NCBI GenBank assembly: GCA_036346255.1
Contig: CM070634.1
Location: 82,525,020-82,589,019 of the forward strand
Source of the DNA: Ampelocalamus luodianensis
Lineage: Eukaryota; Streptophyta; Magnoliopsida; Poales; Poaceae
DNA: 64,000 nt
Direction of reading: 5' to 3'
A program made the position numbers and the translations under genes. Shown here one piece after another: positions 21,635 through 33,900 of this stretch. How positions within the stretch are numbered: the first letter of the stretch is position 1; every line of letters starts with the position of its first letter. The notes below the pieces were generated by a model, which worked only from the letters and a program-made list of their open reading frames with translations, was not told the DNA's origin and made no database searches.

Positions 21635-22816
21635 ACAGGTGCTTTAATATTAGTGCAGTATAGCCCAGTTTCATATGAAGGAAGTCGTTCTAATACTCTT
21701 TTTTTTACTTTCTTCACGCTTTGTAATGAGCAGGTATTCCTTATCATACTCTTCTTTAGACTCTACGTGGAAACGTCCTTAAAACTTAGGAGAGTTCTAG
21801 TCGATTCCGGGTACAACAAGGCTTCTTTAATGACCAAAGTTGTGTCCATCGAGAGTATAATTGTGGTCCTTCCTAAACCTATTATACAAGTATCACTGCT
21901 TGCAATTGTCGTAAGACTACCAACATTCTTGTTGATAGACTGAAAAAAATTCGTTTATCTCAGGATGGTATTCGTTATGCCGCTATCCGCTAAGCACACT
22001 TCCTCCATAGGACGCCACACGCGTTCTGATATAAAGTATTTATTAATATGAGGTAGGAAGTAATCCACACATAAATAAGATACTCCAAAATAGAACATAA
22101 CTTGCTATTATTAATACGGGAAAAAGCCTTGCAGGACTCATCATAAAAATTCAATGCTTTGCTCTCCTAGAACTTACAATCATTATTCAATAATTCAATG
22201 TTCTATCACAACCATAAACTGCAAATGACTATATAAAAACTAAGTGCAATACGTGCACTACATCGAATTAGCGAATTACGAAGAAACTTCTACCTGAATC
22301 TGTTCCATGTATATCTTCTCTTCTTCGGCAACTACGGCTGGGGCTGTTGCGATGTCTAAAGAAGGGGTGATGGGGGCTGCTGCTGGACTATCCACATCCA
22401 TGGGTGTAACCAATGACTGTGGATCCTCCGTGCCTACAATGGCGAGGTGTGCCTCATGCTGTCCTTGGCCCTTCTTCTTAGACTAGAAAGCATCAATCAC
22501 GTGATGCGGCTCACAGCAAACGCGTGACCAATGTCCTCATGTGCCATATTTGTAGCAACTTTGGTCCTGCTGGCCATAGGGCTTAGCATCGGGTTTCTTT
22601 TGTCCGTCCTTCTTGGATTGAGCATTTGGTTTGGTCTTGCGATCCATGACCTTACCCTTCTTTGCCTCTTTCTTTTGAGTGAGGCTTCCTCACCTTGTAG
22701 CTGCTAACATTGACTTCATGGCCAACATTGCTAGTAGGCAGCTGTGAGATGTAGTTCTTCCTTAGAACATCATCTTGAGCTTCCGCAACTTGCATAATGT
22801 CAATTAGTTCGGTATT
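21635..22816 (-). pseudogene. Copia gag 3' half, nucleocapsid and protease remnant
   Basis: Downstream half of copia gag on the minus strand. After the solo LTR the frame resumes with ELIDIMQVAEAQDDVLRKNY, then a lysine-rich tract, then a zinc knuckle remnant CYKYGT, stop, GHWSRVC (CX2CX4HX4C-type, first Cys pair altered), then TPMDVDSPAA. A non-coding gap follows. Next is the protease, with CLADSGITNTIL (the family has the catalytic Asp-Ser/Thr-Gly, here ADSG) and LLSFKDVST. The linker SYETGLYCTNIKAP ends at the gypsy LTR at 21,634. Stops show it is dead. Confidence 0.82.
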
Positions 22817-23400
22817 GTAACAGCCCCAATTTTATAAACAGTAATGGGACACTGTTCATGATATTACTGTTCATAATTAACAGTTTGGAATTGCTGTTAC
22901 CAACTAAAACTTTCCTTTTTAGCCAAAATCCGAAAGCTCATTTGAAATCTCAAAGGAAATACAAGATAAACCTTGTATTATGACTGGAAAGTGTTTTCAT
23001 TAAAGTCTAAATAAATTATCTTGACCAAAAATAATTTTTGTTGAATTTTTAGAAATTATTTTGGCTTGGAGAAAAATATTTGCTTTTAAATAAACATTTT
23101 CGGGCTAAGATAATTAGTTTTGTATTTTACAAAGTGGTAATGTGATTTTAAATTTTATTTGGGAAATATATCATCCCAGTAGCCTCTAGTAAAAATTTCA
23201 TGATTTTACAAATTTATTTGCTATTTTTGAAAGCCCAGTCAACCCTTTGAGCATTTGAATAAGGCTGGTCAACTAATCTGGTCGGAACTCAAGACCTAGT
23301 ACTGTAGCGACTCGATCCCATGCGGTTGGGTCCAACCCAGTGCAACCGGTCCTGCTCTGTCACGCTCGGGCGCGAGCCCGAATCCCATAAGTGATGTGAG

Positions 23401-23980
23401 CCGTCAATCTTTAATCGAACGGGCGAGGCTACGACGCCACGCGAGTTGTCCACGTGTACGCCCTAACCTCCACCGTTGGATCTTAATCAGACGGTCAGAA
23501 GTGGTGTATGCATTCGGACGACTCCGGAGTCCCTTTTGATCTCCACCGTTCATTCTCGATCCGACAGCGTCGCCCTTTTCTTTTAAAACTTAAATGCGCG
23601 CTTTTATCTGGGCCGTCAGATTCAAATCCCACGGCACACCCCTTTACCGCGTGCTGTTAAGGCCTGCGTTTCTTTGGGCCGTTGGATTTTAATCGTAGGG
23701 TCCAGGTCAGTGTATGCAATCGGACAACTCCGGATCCCCTTTCCATCTGCGCCGTTCATTCCTGATCCTACCGCGCTGCCCTTTTCGTTTTGAAATTAAA
23801 GGCGCGCAGCTATCTTGAGCCCTTAGATCTAGATCCTACGGTGCTCCTTTTTGACCGTGGGCTTTTAAAGCCCAAATTCAATGGACCGTTGGATTCCAAT
23901 CGAAGGGCCTGCATTGTGTGTGCATTCGGACGAGCCGGATCCCCCGTCAATCTCGACCGTAGAAATTCAATCGGACGGTT
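23401..23980 (+). repeat. Array of about nine degenerate CCGTTGGATT...ATC..ACGG motifs in the LTR U3
   Basis: Imperfectly palindromic units lie at about 23,401, 23,473, 23,544, 23,611, 23,676, 23,751, 23,820, 23,884 and 23,955, spaced about 60-75 bp. Typical units are CCGTTGGATCTTAATCAGAC and CCGTTGGATTCCAATCGAAG. They lie 220-800 bp before the TATA box. Confidence 0.75.
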
Positions 23981-24202
23981 GAGATTCTTTTGAGCTTTAG
24001 AAGGCGCGCAGGACTATGGCTGACACTGGGACCCACATGTCAGCAGTTTCTTATCTCCTTCCTTGCCTCTGTGCGTCGCCATTTCTCTGAGCAGAGGAGA
24101 GGATTTATCCAAAGATTATGCAACTAATTTTTGGATGTTTAGACCTAAATGGACACCTCATCAACTCTAGACTTTTCCACTTTACCCTGTAGCTCAACAT
24201 CT

Positions 24203-24210
24203 ATATATAA
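24203..24210 (+). promoter_or_regulatory. TATA box of solo LTR
   Basis: CTATATATAAACCC sits between the U3 motif array and the leader; it is the expected LTR promoter. Confidence 0.6.
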
Positions 24211-26975
24211 ACCCTAGCTTTTTGCTGTTACCAGTGTTGACCGAAGGAGCTCCTCATCCTCCATTGCTGTCCAGTGGAGTTTCTTGCTCCTGTCCATTGC
24301 TTGTCCATCTTAAGCACTGGTTTTACCTTGCACTGAGGTTTTAACACCTTTTGTAGGTTAAATCAGAGTTTATTTCTTTGTCGATCAACATCGGGTTTTT
24401 AGAATCTTTGGTGTCTTTCCTATCCTGGTAAGTTAAAAACCTTAGTTTTGACATCTTGAGCACCTTAAGGACCTTAGGAGCTCAGATGAATCATTCTTTT
24501 GAGTATCAATAGCTTCAGCTTGCTTCAAACTGAAAAGTTGTTATTCTAACTTTTCGGTCTTTCATATCGTTTTCAAGAACTAGGGTTTCTTCTGTCAACT
24601 TATCATCCTAGTTAGGTCTTAACTAAACCCTAGTAGCATAACAAGTTGTTCTTTTAATTCTTGTCATCATCTATTTAGCTTGATCACAGAGAATTACCTC
24701 TGTTCCTTATTGTCGGCTTAACCGACAATACAAGTTTTCTTCAGCTTTTGATAATCTAACCGATTAGGGTTAGATTAGGGTTAGTTTGGGTGTTAAATAC
24801 CCTAAAAGATCAGGCTAAGTTTCATTTTTGAACCTTTGCTTGATCTATTTTCCTTTTTCCCAAGATCATAATGTCATCTGTTTGTTCTTTTCAAATTCGG
24901 AAAAGCAAACTTGGTTCTAGACTATAGTTTCTGTTATTTAAAAGTTGTATCTGATAAAAGGGGTTATTCTCACTATTAGGCGAGATATAACTTAAGCATC
25001 TTTATTAATCATGTATTTCTTTATTGATCATGCATTTTCATTAATTTATACTAGTTGTCATCTTTGGTGTTTATTGGAGTTTATTATCTTTTATAGAATC
25101 TGGTTCTTACGAGGCTTTTGACATCGTTTCGAGCAACTTTGAGCTGCACAAGAGGTTTATTATTATCAAGGCAAGCATCCTCTTTGCACCATGTTGATCC
25201 CAAGTTTTATACAATAGATTTTCTAAATCCAGTGACATCTGTGCATGCTACTTTTCTGAAAATACAAATTGTGATCTGTTAGTAGTTAGTTATGACCAAA
25301 CATGATGGATTACCTCAATTGCCACCATACACTCAACCTTAGCATAGTACTGTATACTATAATATATTTTCAGATTTGGCTTAGACATGCAGTCTAGGAA
25401 CTTTAGAGTTTGACAAGAATATCTTGTCAAACATGGGAATCACAAATGGCTTTCTGTTACTTTAAACTCTTTGTCCAGTTTACTTATGTCCGAAATGAAT
25501 TTTAAATTTAAATTGATCTGGACAAGAGGAAGCTAGTGATGGTGCTTTTGTGCACGAGATTGGGAATTGTGGTGGACTTGTCTGGACCAATTAAGGACCG
25601 AACTCGACTATTCAATTCAAGTCCCCACGTACTTCCACATGCGATGTATGGGCGCTTGTTTGGTTAAGTAAGATGTTAAGACTATTGGGTTGGAAACAGA
25701 AAGTAAGAATATGTGTATTGACCTTGTATGGCATAGATGCTTAGGTCTTATGACTGCGTTGTATGCCATGTGAGCTTGTATGTCGATGTCGGATGATCTT
25801 AGAAGGATGAGGCGTATATGTGCTCCGTCGCATATCGTACCTTAAAGATGCCGATTGCATCCTAATATGGGTAGTGAGCCCAATTCGCATTAAATTGTTT
25901 GGATCGGCATTACTGACGCAACATGTGTGCCCGGTTAGCGGATGCTATCAGTCGTTGTTTAAGCGAGATCAGTTCACACATGGGGGTCCAACTCAATAGT
26001 GTTAGCTTGTTGAAAAATACCAAATCTTAGTTTCCCCGGTCGGCATACCAAAGGAAGTGTGTCATCATTCGGAGGCATCCAAAGGCAACGGGTGACTAAG
26101 TCATGTGGGTAAAGATGTACACCTGCGAGGTATAAAGCTGTTCGAATAGCGTGTCCACGGTCATGGGCGATAACTTGAATTGATGTCACTGTATAGAAAT
26201 TTTGATTTTCAAATCTGGTTTGGTTTTGATTTAGCATGAGGATTCATGCCTTTGTCTCATTTACAATTAATTCATTTACTTACTGTTCTAGTCCAACTTT
26301 TATTTATTAAATTGCTTTATCAAAACTTAGCATTTGTAGGATAAGATGTATTGCTTTATGCAAATTTGAACCTTTATACCTTCTGTTGTAGCCTTATGCA
26401 TGTATAAATTCTACTCCTTTGAATAGGTTCTAATAAACACTTTCTTTTATTAGTTTGTGTAAGACTTGCTTGAGTACCTTCCGTACTCAAGGTGCTATCA
26501 CCTATTGTTGCGGTGAGGATGGTTACCTTTATGAAGTACCGTTAGCGCCGATCGGGGTGGCGCTAACGAGTAGCGCTACTTCTTTCCTCCACGCAATCGC
26601 CTGCTGGGTGGATGGGGCCATTGGTGGATGTTGCCATTTTGTTTTGCTTCATTGTTGAACTTGTTGTAGTGACCAAGTCACTCCATAATGTAGTACTAAA
26701 ACCGCAAGTTGTAAACTTATGTTTAATTATGTCAATGTATGACTTGTATGTATTTGATGCAATGTTGTTGAAGGATATATATGCAATGGTCGTTGATCAC
26801 GGAACCATTGTGAAATATATATATCAGAATCTGTTTATTGGATTTGTCACTTGTTAAATTTATACCTTTAACATGATCTTTAATAAAGGGGCAGCACTGT
26901 TCCTTAATTAAGAATTGTGCTACAGTATAATTTTAATTAAGTACATTTCCAATAACCGGGTGTCCTCACAGGTAT

Positions 26976-27551
26976 ACTCCTTGTAGCCATCTTGACGATA
27001 GTTGCGTGCAGATTGCACTGCATTTGGGTGAAAGGTAGAGAGAGTTTTCTCGATCTTCTGCTCATTTGTAGTTAACTTACCACAGTGTTGAAGACTGATA
27101 CAAATTCTGTGCAATGCAGAATTGTACTCCCCACGGTCTTGTAGTCAACAAAACGTAGTCGGTTCCATTCCTACTCTGCTCGAGGAAGAATGGTGAACTT
27201 CAGCGTCTCGAACTGCTTCTTTAGTGTGGTCCATAAAGCTAGCGCGTTCTTCTCCGCCATATACTCATTCTTAAGCATTAGGCAGAGATGGTGTCTGAGA
27301 AAATGAAGTGCCTGATCATTTTCCTCGGTAGTTGGAGTGGCATCCTTTGAGATGCCAAATCCGATAGCAGCATGGAGATTCTTGGCTCTAAGTACGATTT
27401 TGACGTCTGATGCCCAAGTTAAGTAATTCTGGCTATGTTGTGCTAGCTCTTCGAACTCCCAGTTCGTAATGCCAGTCATTTGCACATTTATGCAAAGAGT
27501 GCATAAGATTACTGCTGGTAATTTGCATAAAATGGTTACAAAAATTATCAT
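26976..27551 (-). pseudogene. Copia gag 5' half (UBN2-type)
   Basis: The minus-strand frame contains WEFEELAQHSQNYLTWASDV, then ALHFLRHHLCLMLKNEYM and LWTTLKKQFETLKFTILPRA. These are hallmarks of plant copia gag polyproteins (NYLTW, FLRHHL, LW..LK..). The Met for MTGITNWEF (about 27,482) is the probable start. A stop at 27,171 (after ILPRAE) and later stops break it, but similarity continues (KTLSTFHPNAVQSARNYRQD) up to the solo LTR insertion. Confidence 0.88.
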
Positions 27552-28937
27552 AATATTCTCTATTTTTCTATGTATTTTTTTATGATTTGCTGCTATTTAC
27601 AGTGATTAAAAGTAATATAAACAATCATAGATAATCAAAATAGTAAATACAATACATAAATTGCATAGAAATAACAATGACAAAGTTAAACATGCTTCAA
27701 AAGTTTAAAATTATTCAAAAATTGAATTCCCGAGGCCCTATTCTGCTGAAACATGAATTTTCGGTGAATCCTGCAATTTTCAGGAGTTAAATCGCTAAAT
27801 TTCAATTTTGAGAAATTTTTCTCACAATTTTCAGAAAGTTCGACCGCCTTCTTGCAAAATTGTGATTTTTCTTTTCTTTTTTTGATTTTTTCTTTTTCCC
27901 ATTTTTTTCTTCTTGGGCCAGGCCCTTTAGCCTTTTTGGCCTATTAAGGCCCACCACCGGCCGGTTGCTTCAATCAGGCAGGGGCAAGGATATGGTTTCC
28001 CTGCCCCTATGCTCCCATGCAGCAGCGGCTCCAAAGGCGTCCGAGGAGGCGAGCGGGCACGGGGCACGGCCGGCGGCAGGTGGCGCATGCGGGCGCGTGC
28101 TCGGAGGCGGTTGCGGGCTGGGCGTGCAGAGGCCGGTGAGGCGTGGCTGTGCGGGCCGACTAGGAGTTGCGCGACACACTCATGCGGTGGCCATCCGGGC
28201 GAGAGCGCGGCGAGTGGCACCGTCTTGGGGCGGAGTGGCACAGCGCGACGGCGCCGTTCGGGTGGTGTGGCCATGCGGGGCGGCGCAAGGGCAGCCGGGT
28301 GCGGCGGCACGACAGCTAGTGCGGCCAGGCAGGGCCGGGTACCACATGCAGGCGGGGGTGCGAGGGACCGGCGGGGTGGCCGTGCAGAGCCAGCGGCGCG
28401 GTACGACCGTGCGGCGCGGGCGACACCCCCCTCCTTTTTTTGCTTTCCTGTGGTGCTCGACTGTGTAGGGGTTGGTGGCTGCGGGCAGCGGCGCTGCTCC
28501 AGGCCGGCGGTGAGCGCGTGCGGCGCGCAGTGGCAGCATGGCCATGTGCGTGTTTTTTTACTGTTCGTACAACGATCTATAGTTCACTATTCATTGTTCA
28601 TGCATCGATCTACAATGCTATCAACATGCTCTCTTTCATGCAACCCACCGATCGGTTTAGCCAGCGACTTCAAGTCGGCTCGCGGTAGATTAGAGCGGTT
28701 TGCAATCTACAATCCACAGTGCAATCTTCATCTACTCTTTCATGCGATCTACCAATTGGAATTGTGCCGGCGATTTCAAGTCGGCTCGCGATAGATTAGA
28801 ACAGATTTGCATCGTAGAAAAACAATCTAAAAAACAATAATTTTGCGGAATTGAAAGCAATCTAGAAAAGACGATTTGATCTACAAGTGTCGTGCCTCGA
28901 CGATTACCGTCTCAATCTGTGCAGGCCGGAGAGCGTA
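27552..28937 (-). other. Copia untranslated leader, with GC-rich segment
   Basis: Region between the primer site and gag. The GC-rich part at about 27,950-28,540 has long overlapping frames on both strands and no family similarity. A direct repeat, CGATTTCAAGTCGGCTCGCG-type, occurs at about 28,665 and 28,770. Confidence 0.55.
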
Positions 28938-28938
28938 G

Positions 28939-28950
28939 TCGTGCTGATAA
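28939..28950 (-). other. Copia primer binding site
   Basis: TTATCAGCACGA on the minus strand starts 2 bp after the 5' LTR. This word is commonly found at the primer position of a group of plant copia elements. Confidence 0.65.
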
Positions 28951-28952
28951 CG

Positions 28953-29204
28953 TGTTGATGAACCGTCACTGGCGAGTCCAGTTCGAGTGATCACCTCGTA
29001 GACGGAAGTCAATTCACACAGAACAATCAAGAACATAATAGTAGATTGAACACAGAGATGTAGGGGGACTTCTTTCTTCTCTTTATTTCTCTTCCAAAAA
29101 ACCACGTACAATGGTTAGGAGTCCTCCTCTTTGTATAGTCTACAAGGTGAATGAGGAGCCCATCGTGGGCCAGACCTACCTGGCCTGTGCCCGGTTTCTT
29201 AACA
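28953..29204 (-). repeat. Copia 5' LTR
   Basis: 252 bp; partner of 17,791-18,030. Confidence 0.9.
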
Positions 29205-29209
29205 GTTCG

Positions 29210-30080
29210 CACCTCCCTAGTGCGGACAAGGACTGTTCACGCGGACAAGCCGCCATGTCAGCCTCGTCTGGCCCTCCCGTCCGCGGACAAGCACTGTGCA
29301 GCGCGTCCGTCCGTCCTTCCTGCCCGCGGACGAGTCATGCGGCAGCGCGTTTGTCTGTCCCGCGTGCGGACGAAGCACCTCCGTCCATCTGTTGTTCGGA
29401 CAGGCCAGGTCTACCCCTCCCGCGTGCGGTCAAGAACTGTTCCATGTGTTAAGCTGATTAATTGCAGTACAAATGATTTCTACAGGATACAATGCTCTCA
29501 CCTGTTACTACAACTATTGGTGCTCTCACCCGTTACTACAACTATTGGTCTAGCACTGCACTCCACACACCAACTGTGGAGCATAGATAATTTATACTGA
29601 TGGGTAGGAGCGTTGTATCCTGTGGAGTGCAATGGGAAATCATTTGTACTGCAATTAAGCAGCTTAATGCATGGAACGGTTCTTGACCGCACGCGGGAGG
29701 GGCGGACCTGGCCTATCCGAGCGAAAGATGGACAAAGGTGCTTCGTTCGCACACGGGACGGCAGACGCGCTGCCGCGTAGCTTGTCCGCAGGCGGGACGG
29801 ATGGATGCGTTGTACAGTGCTTATCCACAGGCGGGAGGGCCGGACAAGGCCGACATGGCGGCTTGTCCGTGTGAACAATCCTTGTTTGCACCGGGGAGGC
29901 GCGGACGAGGCACACACAGCGCTGTCCGCACCAGGGTGGTGCAGACGAGGGCTATCCGACAGTCCGTGTCGCGGACAAGGCGCACGGATCTGCGTGTCAT
30001 TTCTGCGTTTTCGGTCGAAAAGAGACCATTTATGCTAATGCGTCTCCTCGTAGTGCCACTTAGGGAAAAAAAAAAAGGCC
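29210..30080. mobile_element. Foldback MULE 1, main part
   Basis: Continues the left arm from 17,790, then a loop at about 29,480-29,620, then the right arm at about 29,620-30,080. The arms share ATTGCAGTACAAATGATTTC near the loop and repeated GTGCGGAC/CGGACAAG motifs along their length. The element ends in AAAAAAAGGCC before the GTGAGGCTGG flank. Each arm is about 450 bp. No transposase is present. Confidence 0.8.
29493..29553 (+). repeat. 31-bp direct repeat in foldback loop
   Basis: TGCTCTCACC.GTTACTACAA-type unit present twice in tandem, at the loop end of the left arm. Confidence 0.8.
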
Positions 30081-30090
30081 GTGAGGCTGG

Positions 30091-30963
30091 CGCCGACGCG
30101 GGGCGACAGAAATCGGCGTCCCGCCGGGAGGGCGCAGGCAGGCAGCCGTCGGCTCGGTGGCTTTTGCTGTGGGCGCTCGCTCGAATCCGTGTCCCCACCC
30201 CGAAATCCGTCGTTCCGTCTCGTCGTTTGCTCCCCTTTGGCCTCTTGCGAACCCCTAGCACTAGCTATCTCATTAATCATCGTCATCTGGAAAATTTCGG
30301 CAGGTTTCAGTAGCCTTGGAACTTTTTCTTCATGCTTTCACGTGTTTTTGTTAGCTCCCTCCTAGTACTGGATGGTAACGGCAGCCTGCATTTTGTTAGC
30401 CCTGTGTAGGTTTCTACTTTCTAGTGTAACTGTGTAACCCGAACCTGCAAGTACCAAACAGTCTGCATTTTGTCGATTGGATAATGGCTATCCGTTGCAC
30501 AAGATTGGCCCCATCTTTGGAAGAAGGCGAAGAAGCCAATGGTGGCAGTGGCACAAAGGAACCTGTTCCCGGTTAACTTCGGGCTACACCTTAATACTCC
30601 CCCTTTTGTAACACGCCACGCTGGTACTAACAGAGATGTCAACTACAGCCAGCAACCTGGCAGGTCACAAGAACGGTCTAGGTCCATCCATCTTTAAAAC
30701 CCAGATCTGGACAAGGGGATAGTTAGAGAGCAATGCCAATAATTCTTCGTTCCAGAAGTCACACGTAATTATGTACAAGTACACGAAATATAGTTCAGTC
30801 GATATTTTGAAGTTGCACAGCTGGAGGGTGGAGGCACACAGTGGCTGAAGCACGATTGAAACGTAATAACATTGAATCAATAGTGTACAAACACCAATCA
30901 TGATTATCTGTACTGGTAGTGTGATCCAAACTTACAACACTGTAATCCCTTGCCCTGACAAGC
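30091..30963. other. Intergenic DNA and 3' UTR of the GOS1 gene
   Basis: The right part (roughly 30,720-30,963) is the likely 3' UTR of the minus-strand SNARE gene. The left part, about 30,100-30,270, is GC-rich and unassigned. Confidence 0.5.
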
Positions 30964-33900
30964 CTACTTTGACAGCCAGTAGATGAAAATGAGAAAGGCG
31001 CACACAGAAGCGACAAGTGAAAGAATGATGGTGTCCATTGATTTCTTTCTTCTGATCGATGCGAGGATGTGATTGATCTGTTAGATTTAGTGAAAACTTG
31101 TGAGGTGTACATTATAAGAGCACAATGAATGAGTCACTTGGTCATAGTAGATGCGATACATACCGTAGGAAGCCGGCTGCTAACATTGCTCATCTTTGTT
31201 GTGATGCCACCAAATGTTGATCGTTGAGACATGAGAGCGCCTACGGTAGCTTGAGCTTGTGATATCACATTATCCATCTATATCATTTCAATGTATTGTT
31301 CAGGCATAGAAATGACAAGATCATCATTCTGAAGTTGTAAAAGAGAAGTGCTTCCGAAGGCCATTTAATTCGAGGTATTGCTGATCCATGTGATTTGTTA
31401 GCTAAATTCTGGTACACCATTATTATACTATTATTAGGATAACGCATGGCCTTCCCCAGTCATGCTTTGAGAGTATAACTCCAGAATATTAGTATATAAT
31501 TTGCAAATAGGACCACTAACCAACATGCACACTTTTGGTTTTGAGGGTTTATTAGCCATTTATACTACAGAGAAGTTTTCTCAAATTAATTCTTTGGTTT
31601 ACAATTTGGGGAAGATAGAGCCTAGAGAGAGTACTAGGGTATACTAACTACGTTGGCGGTGAAATCAGACGTGCAACCAAAAAAAATCTCAGCAGGGAAC
31701 TCCCATGATCAGTGCACCCTGGGATCCATACACATGATCGACAACAAACAGTAAATGCAAGCTGTCAGTCAAGTATGTTGAATCTAATGTACGGATTTCA
31801 GATGCACAGCAACTTTCAGGCTCAAGGTGCCATACAAATCTTACCTGCAATACATTCTTCAACTGCCGTTCATTACATAGTAATAGTTCCCACAACAATA
31901 TAGCCCTCAGCAGGAGTAGCCGGACATACTAAGGGCAAATTCAGGTATTTTAAATACCACCCACCTGTAACCTCAATGAACAAAGCAAGCGTGTTTTGAC
32001 TTCATGTTCCTGCTTTCTAAGCGAGATGTTAGCTAGGGTGTGTAACTTTCCATAGCGACCGTTAGTGACATGGCAGTATGGTGTTTGGTTCTCAAGTTCT
32101 AAAGAATTGCCTTTTCCAGTGTTGGCAATGATAATAGTGAATGCCACCATGTTGAAAAGGTGATTTGAGAACCAGTTAAGCGATTTTTTTTGCCGAAATA
32201 GCACTGTTCCGGGCAGGATTCGTTTTTGCAAATTTGGCTCTCGATACCGTTCGTCGGTGGTACGGACGGCTCCTGTGTGGCCACATCGACTCGTCCTCAC
32301 CACCCTAGGATGGAGCCGTCTTGTCTGTCCCAGGGAGGGATGGATCCGCCACCTGCCACCTCGTCCGTCCCAGGGTGGGACGGATCCGCCACCTGCCATC
32401 TCGTCCGTCCCGCGGTGGCATGGAGGTGCCACCTCGCCTCTCATCCGTCCCAGGGAGGAACGGGCAAGCCTCCGTGTCCGCTGTCCGCTGTCACGTGTTG
32501 TCCTCTGTTATTAGTGATTACCCAATGTCCCAACAACATCTCCCATTTGCGAGTGGTTTCTAATCGTGTCCTTTCGTCTACAGATTAAGCTGTCACAAGC
32601 TGAAACCGAGGCCTGTCAGAAATGACACTGGACACAGCAATCCAGTGGATGATTACTGCCATTCTCCCAATCACAAAAGGAATTTTCATTTAAGTATCAT
32701 AAAGTAGCAGCAAATTGTCGCTGTGATCCTACACAACACGTGACAGCAGACACGGAGGCTTGTCAGTCCCTGGGACGGACGAGAGGCGAGGTGGCACCTC
32801 CATCCCACCGTGGGACGGACGAGATGGCAGGTGGCGGATCTGTCCCTCCCTGGGACGGACAAGGTGGCAGGTGGCGGATCCGTCCCTCCCTAGGACGAAC
32901 AAGACGGCTCCGTCCTAGGGTGGTGCGGACGAGGCGACGTGACCGCACGGGAGCTGTCCGTGCCACCGACGAACAGTGTCGAGAGCCAAATTTGCAAAAA
33001 CGTCGCCGAGGGTGCCGTTTTTGCTAATCCCGCCGAAACAGTGCTATTTCGGCAAAAAGTTCCCAGTTAAGCATTGATTTGGATCCGCTTTGAACAAGAG
33101 TAAACTTCTTGTGCTGTAGAAACGGTCAGAATGTCCTCACAAGCTATATGCTTACTGGTCAAGGGAATAACCATTAATTTCTCATGTCCAGACCTGAGCA
33201 AATGACGACCTAGAAACTTGGATTTAAGGGACTCAAATCTCAAATCAGCTTTTAAGCCCCTATGGAATGGCACCAGCACCTATTTGCATGTCGTCGTCCA
33301 CTGCTTCATAAGATGATCTCCTCACGCCAACAACCTGTGATCTTACTGAAAGCTACACCTATAAACTATCTTATGCTCTTCTAGACCTTTCAAAATAAAC
33401 ATTCAGGCGATGCCATTTCTATATTTCATTCCACTTATTTCAGGTTTCATTAGAATCTAGGCCGAAACTCCACAGGTTAATGCACTTACTGCCCCTCTGA
33501 TTTTCCTCTCAACAATGACCACCAGAAACCCCATTACAGGGAGCTTTGAAGTTTTTGATATTGTCTCACTGAAGCATTGTTCTCAGTGGATGTTGGATTT
33601 TCAAACTAGTAATTTCACAAGTATATAGGTTGAAATTCAAGAAATTTTGCTCAAATGAATGGTTGTGGAACAAAGCAAGCATTGCTTGTAGAACTAATAT
33701 TCAAGAAACCTTTGAGGAATTCAGCAGAACTACATGGAATCCAAAAGCATATTCATAACAACAAATTCACTCAAAATGCACAGCATTTGTCATAGGGACC
33801 CAAAAAATGATATCAACATTGTTATCTGATTTTATGCAACATGTATTTTCGTGTAAATTGACAAAATATCAGTTAACAAATAAAAACAGGTATTTTTCGT

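Larger units (their letters stand above)
22817..26970 (+). mobile_element. Solo gypsy-type LTR, 4,154 bp, with 5-bp target duplication
   Basis: Starts TGTAACAGCCCC and ends GTGTCCTCACA. Perfect 5-bp duplications GGTAT flank it (22,812-22,816 and 26,971-26,975). The copia gag frame is continuous across the insertion site. No interior sequence remains, so it is a solo LTR formed by LTR-LTR recombination. The length and the TGTAACA start put it with the giant-LTR elements at 42-64 kb. Confidence 0.92.
17791..29204 (-). mobile_element. Ty1/copia retrotransposon, minus strand, rearranged and nested
   Basis: Two similar LTRs (17,791-18,030 and 28,953-29,204) begin TGTTAAGAAAC on the minus strand. 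The primer site and gag lie at the right, and the polypurine tract and RNase H lie at the left. Flanks GTCCG and GTTCG look like a 5-bp target duplication with one change. The pol genes between protease and RNase H are missing; a truncated gypsy LTR (18,722-21,634) occupies that place. A second, intact solo LTR (22,817-26,970) interrupts gag. The element itself sits inside foldback MULE 1. Confidence 0.88.

Noticed and set aside
21653..21943. 96-codon plus-strand frame beside the truncated LTR
   Set aside because: The opposite strand reads as copia protease and linker; this frame is its shadow.
23401..23980. CRISPR-like regularly spaced repeats
   Set aside because: The units are degenerate, spacing varies and they lie within a plant LTR promoter. 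There is no CRISPR context in nuclear DNA.
28009..28794. 261-codon frame in the copia leader
   Set aside because: GC-rich low-complexity sequence with equal frames on the opposite strand; no family match.
29738..30313. 191-codon frame crossing the end of foldback MULE 1
   Set aside because: It runs from a repeat-built arm across the transposon end into flanking DNA, so it cannot be an ancestral gene.
32226..33027. Similar proline/arginine-rich frames on both sides of MULE 2
   Set aside because: They are translations of the same inverted repeat arms.
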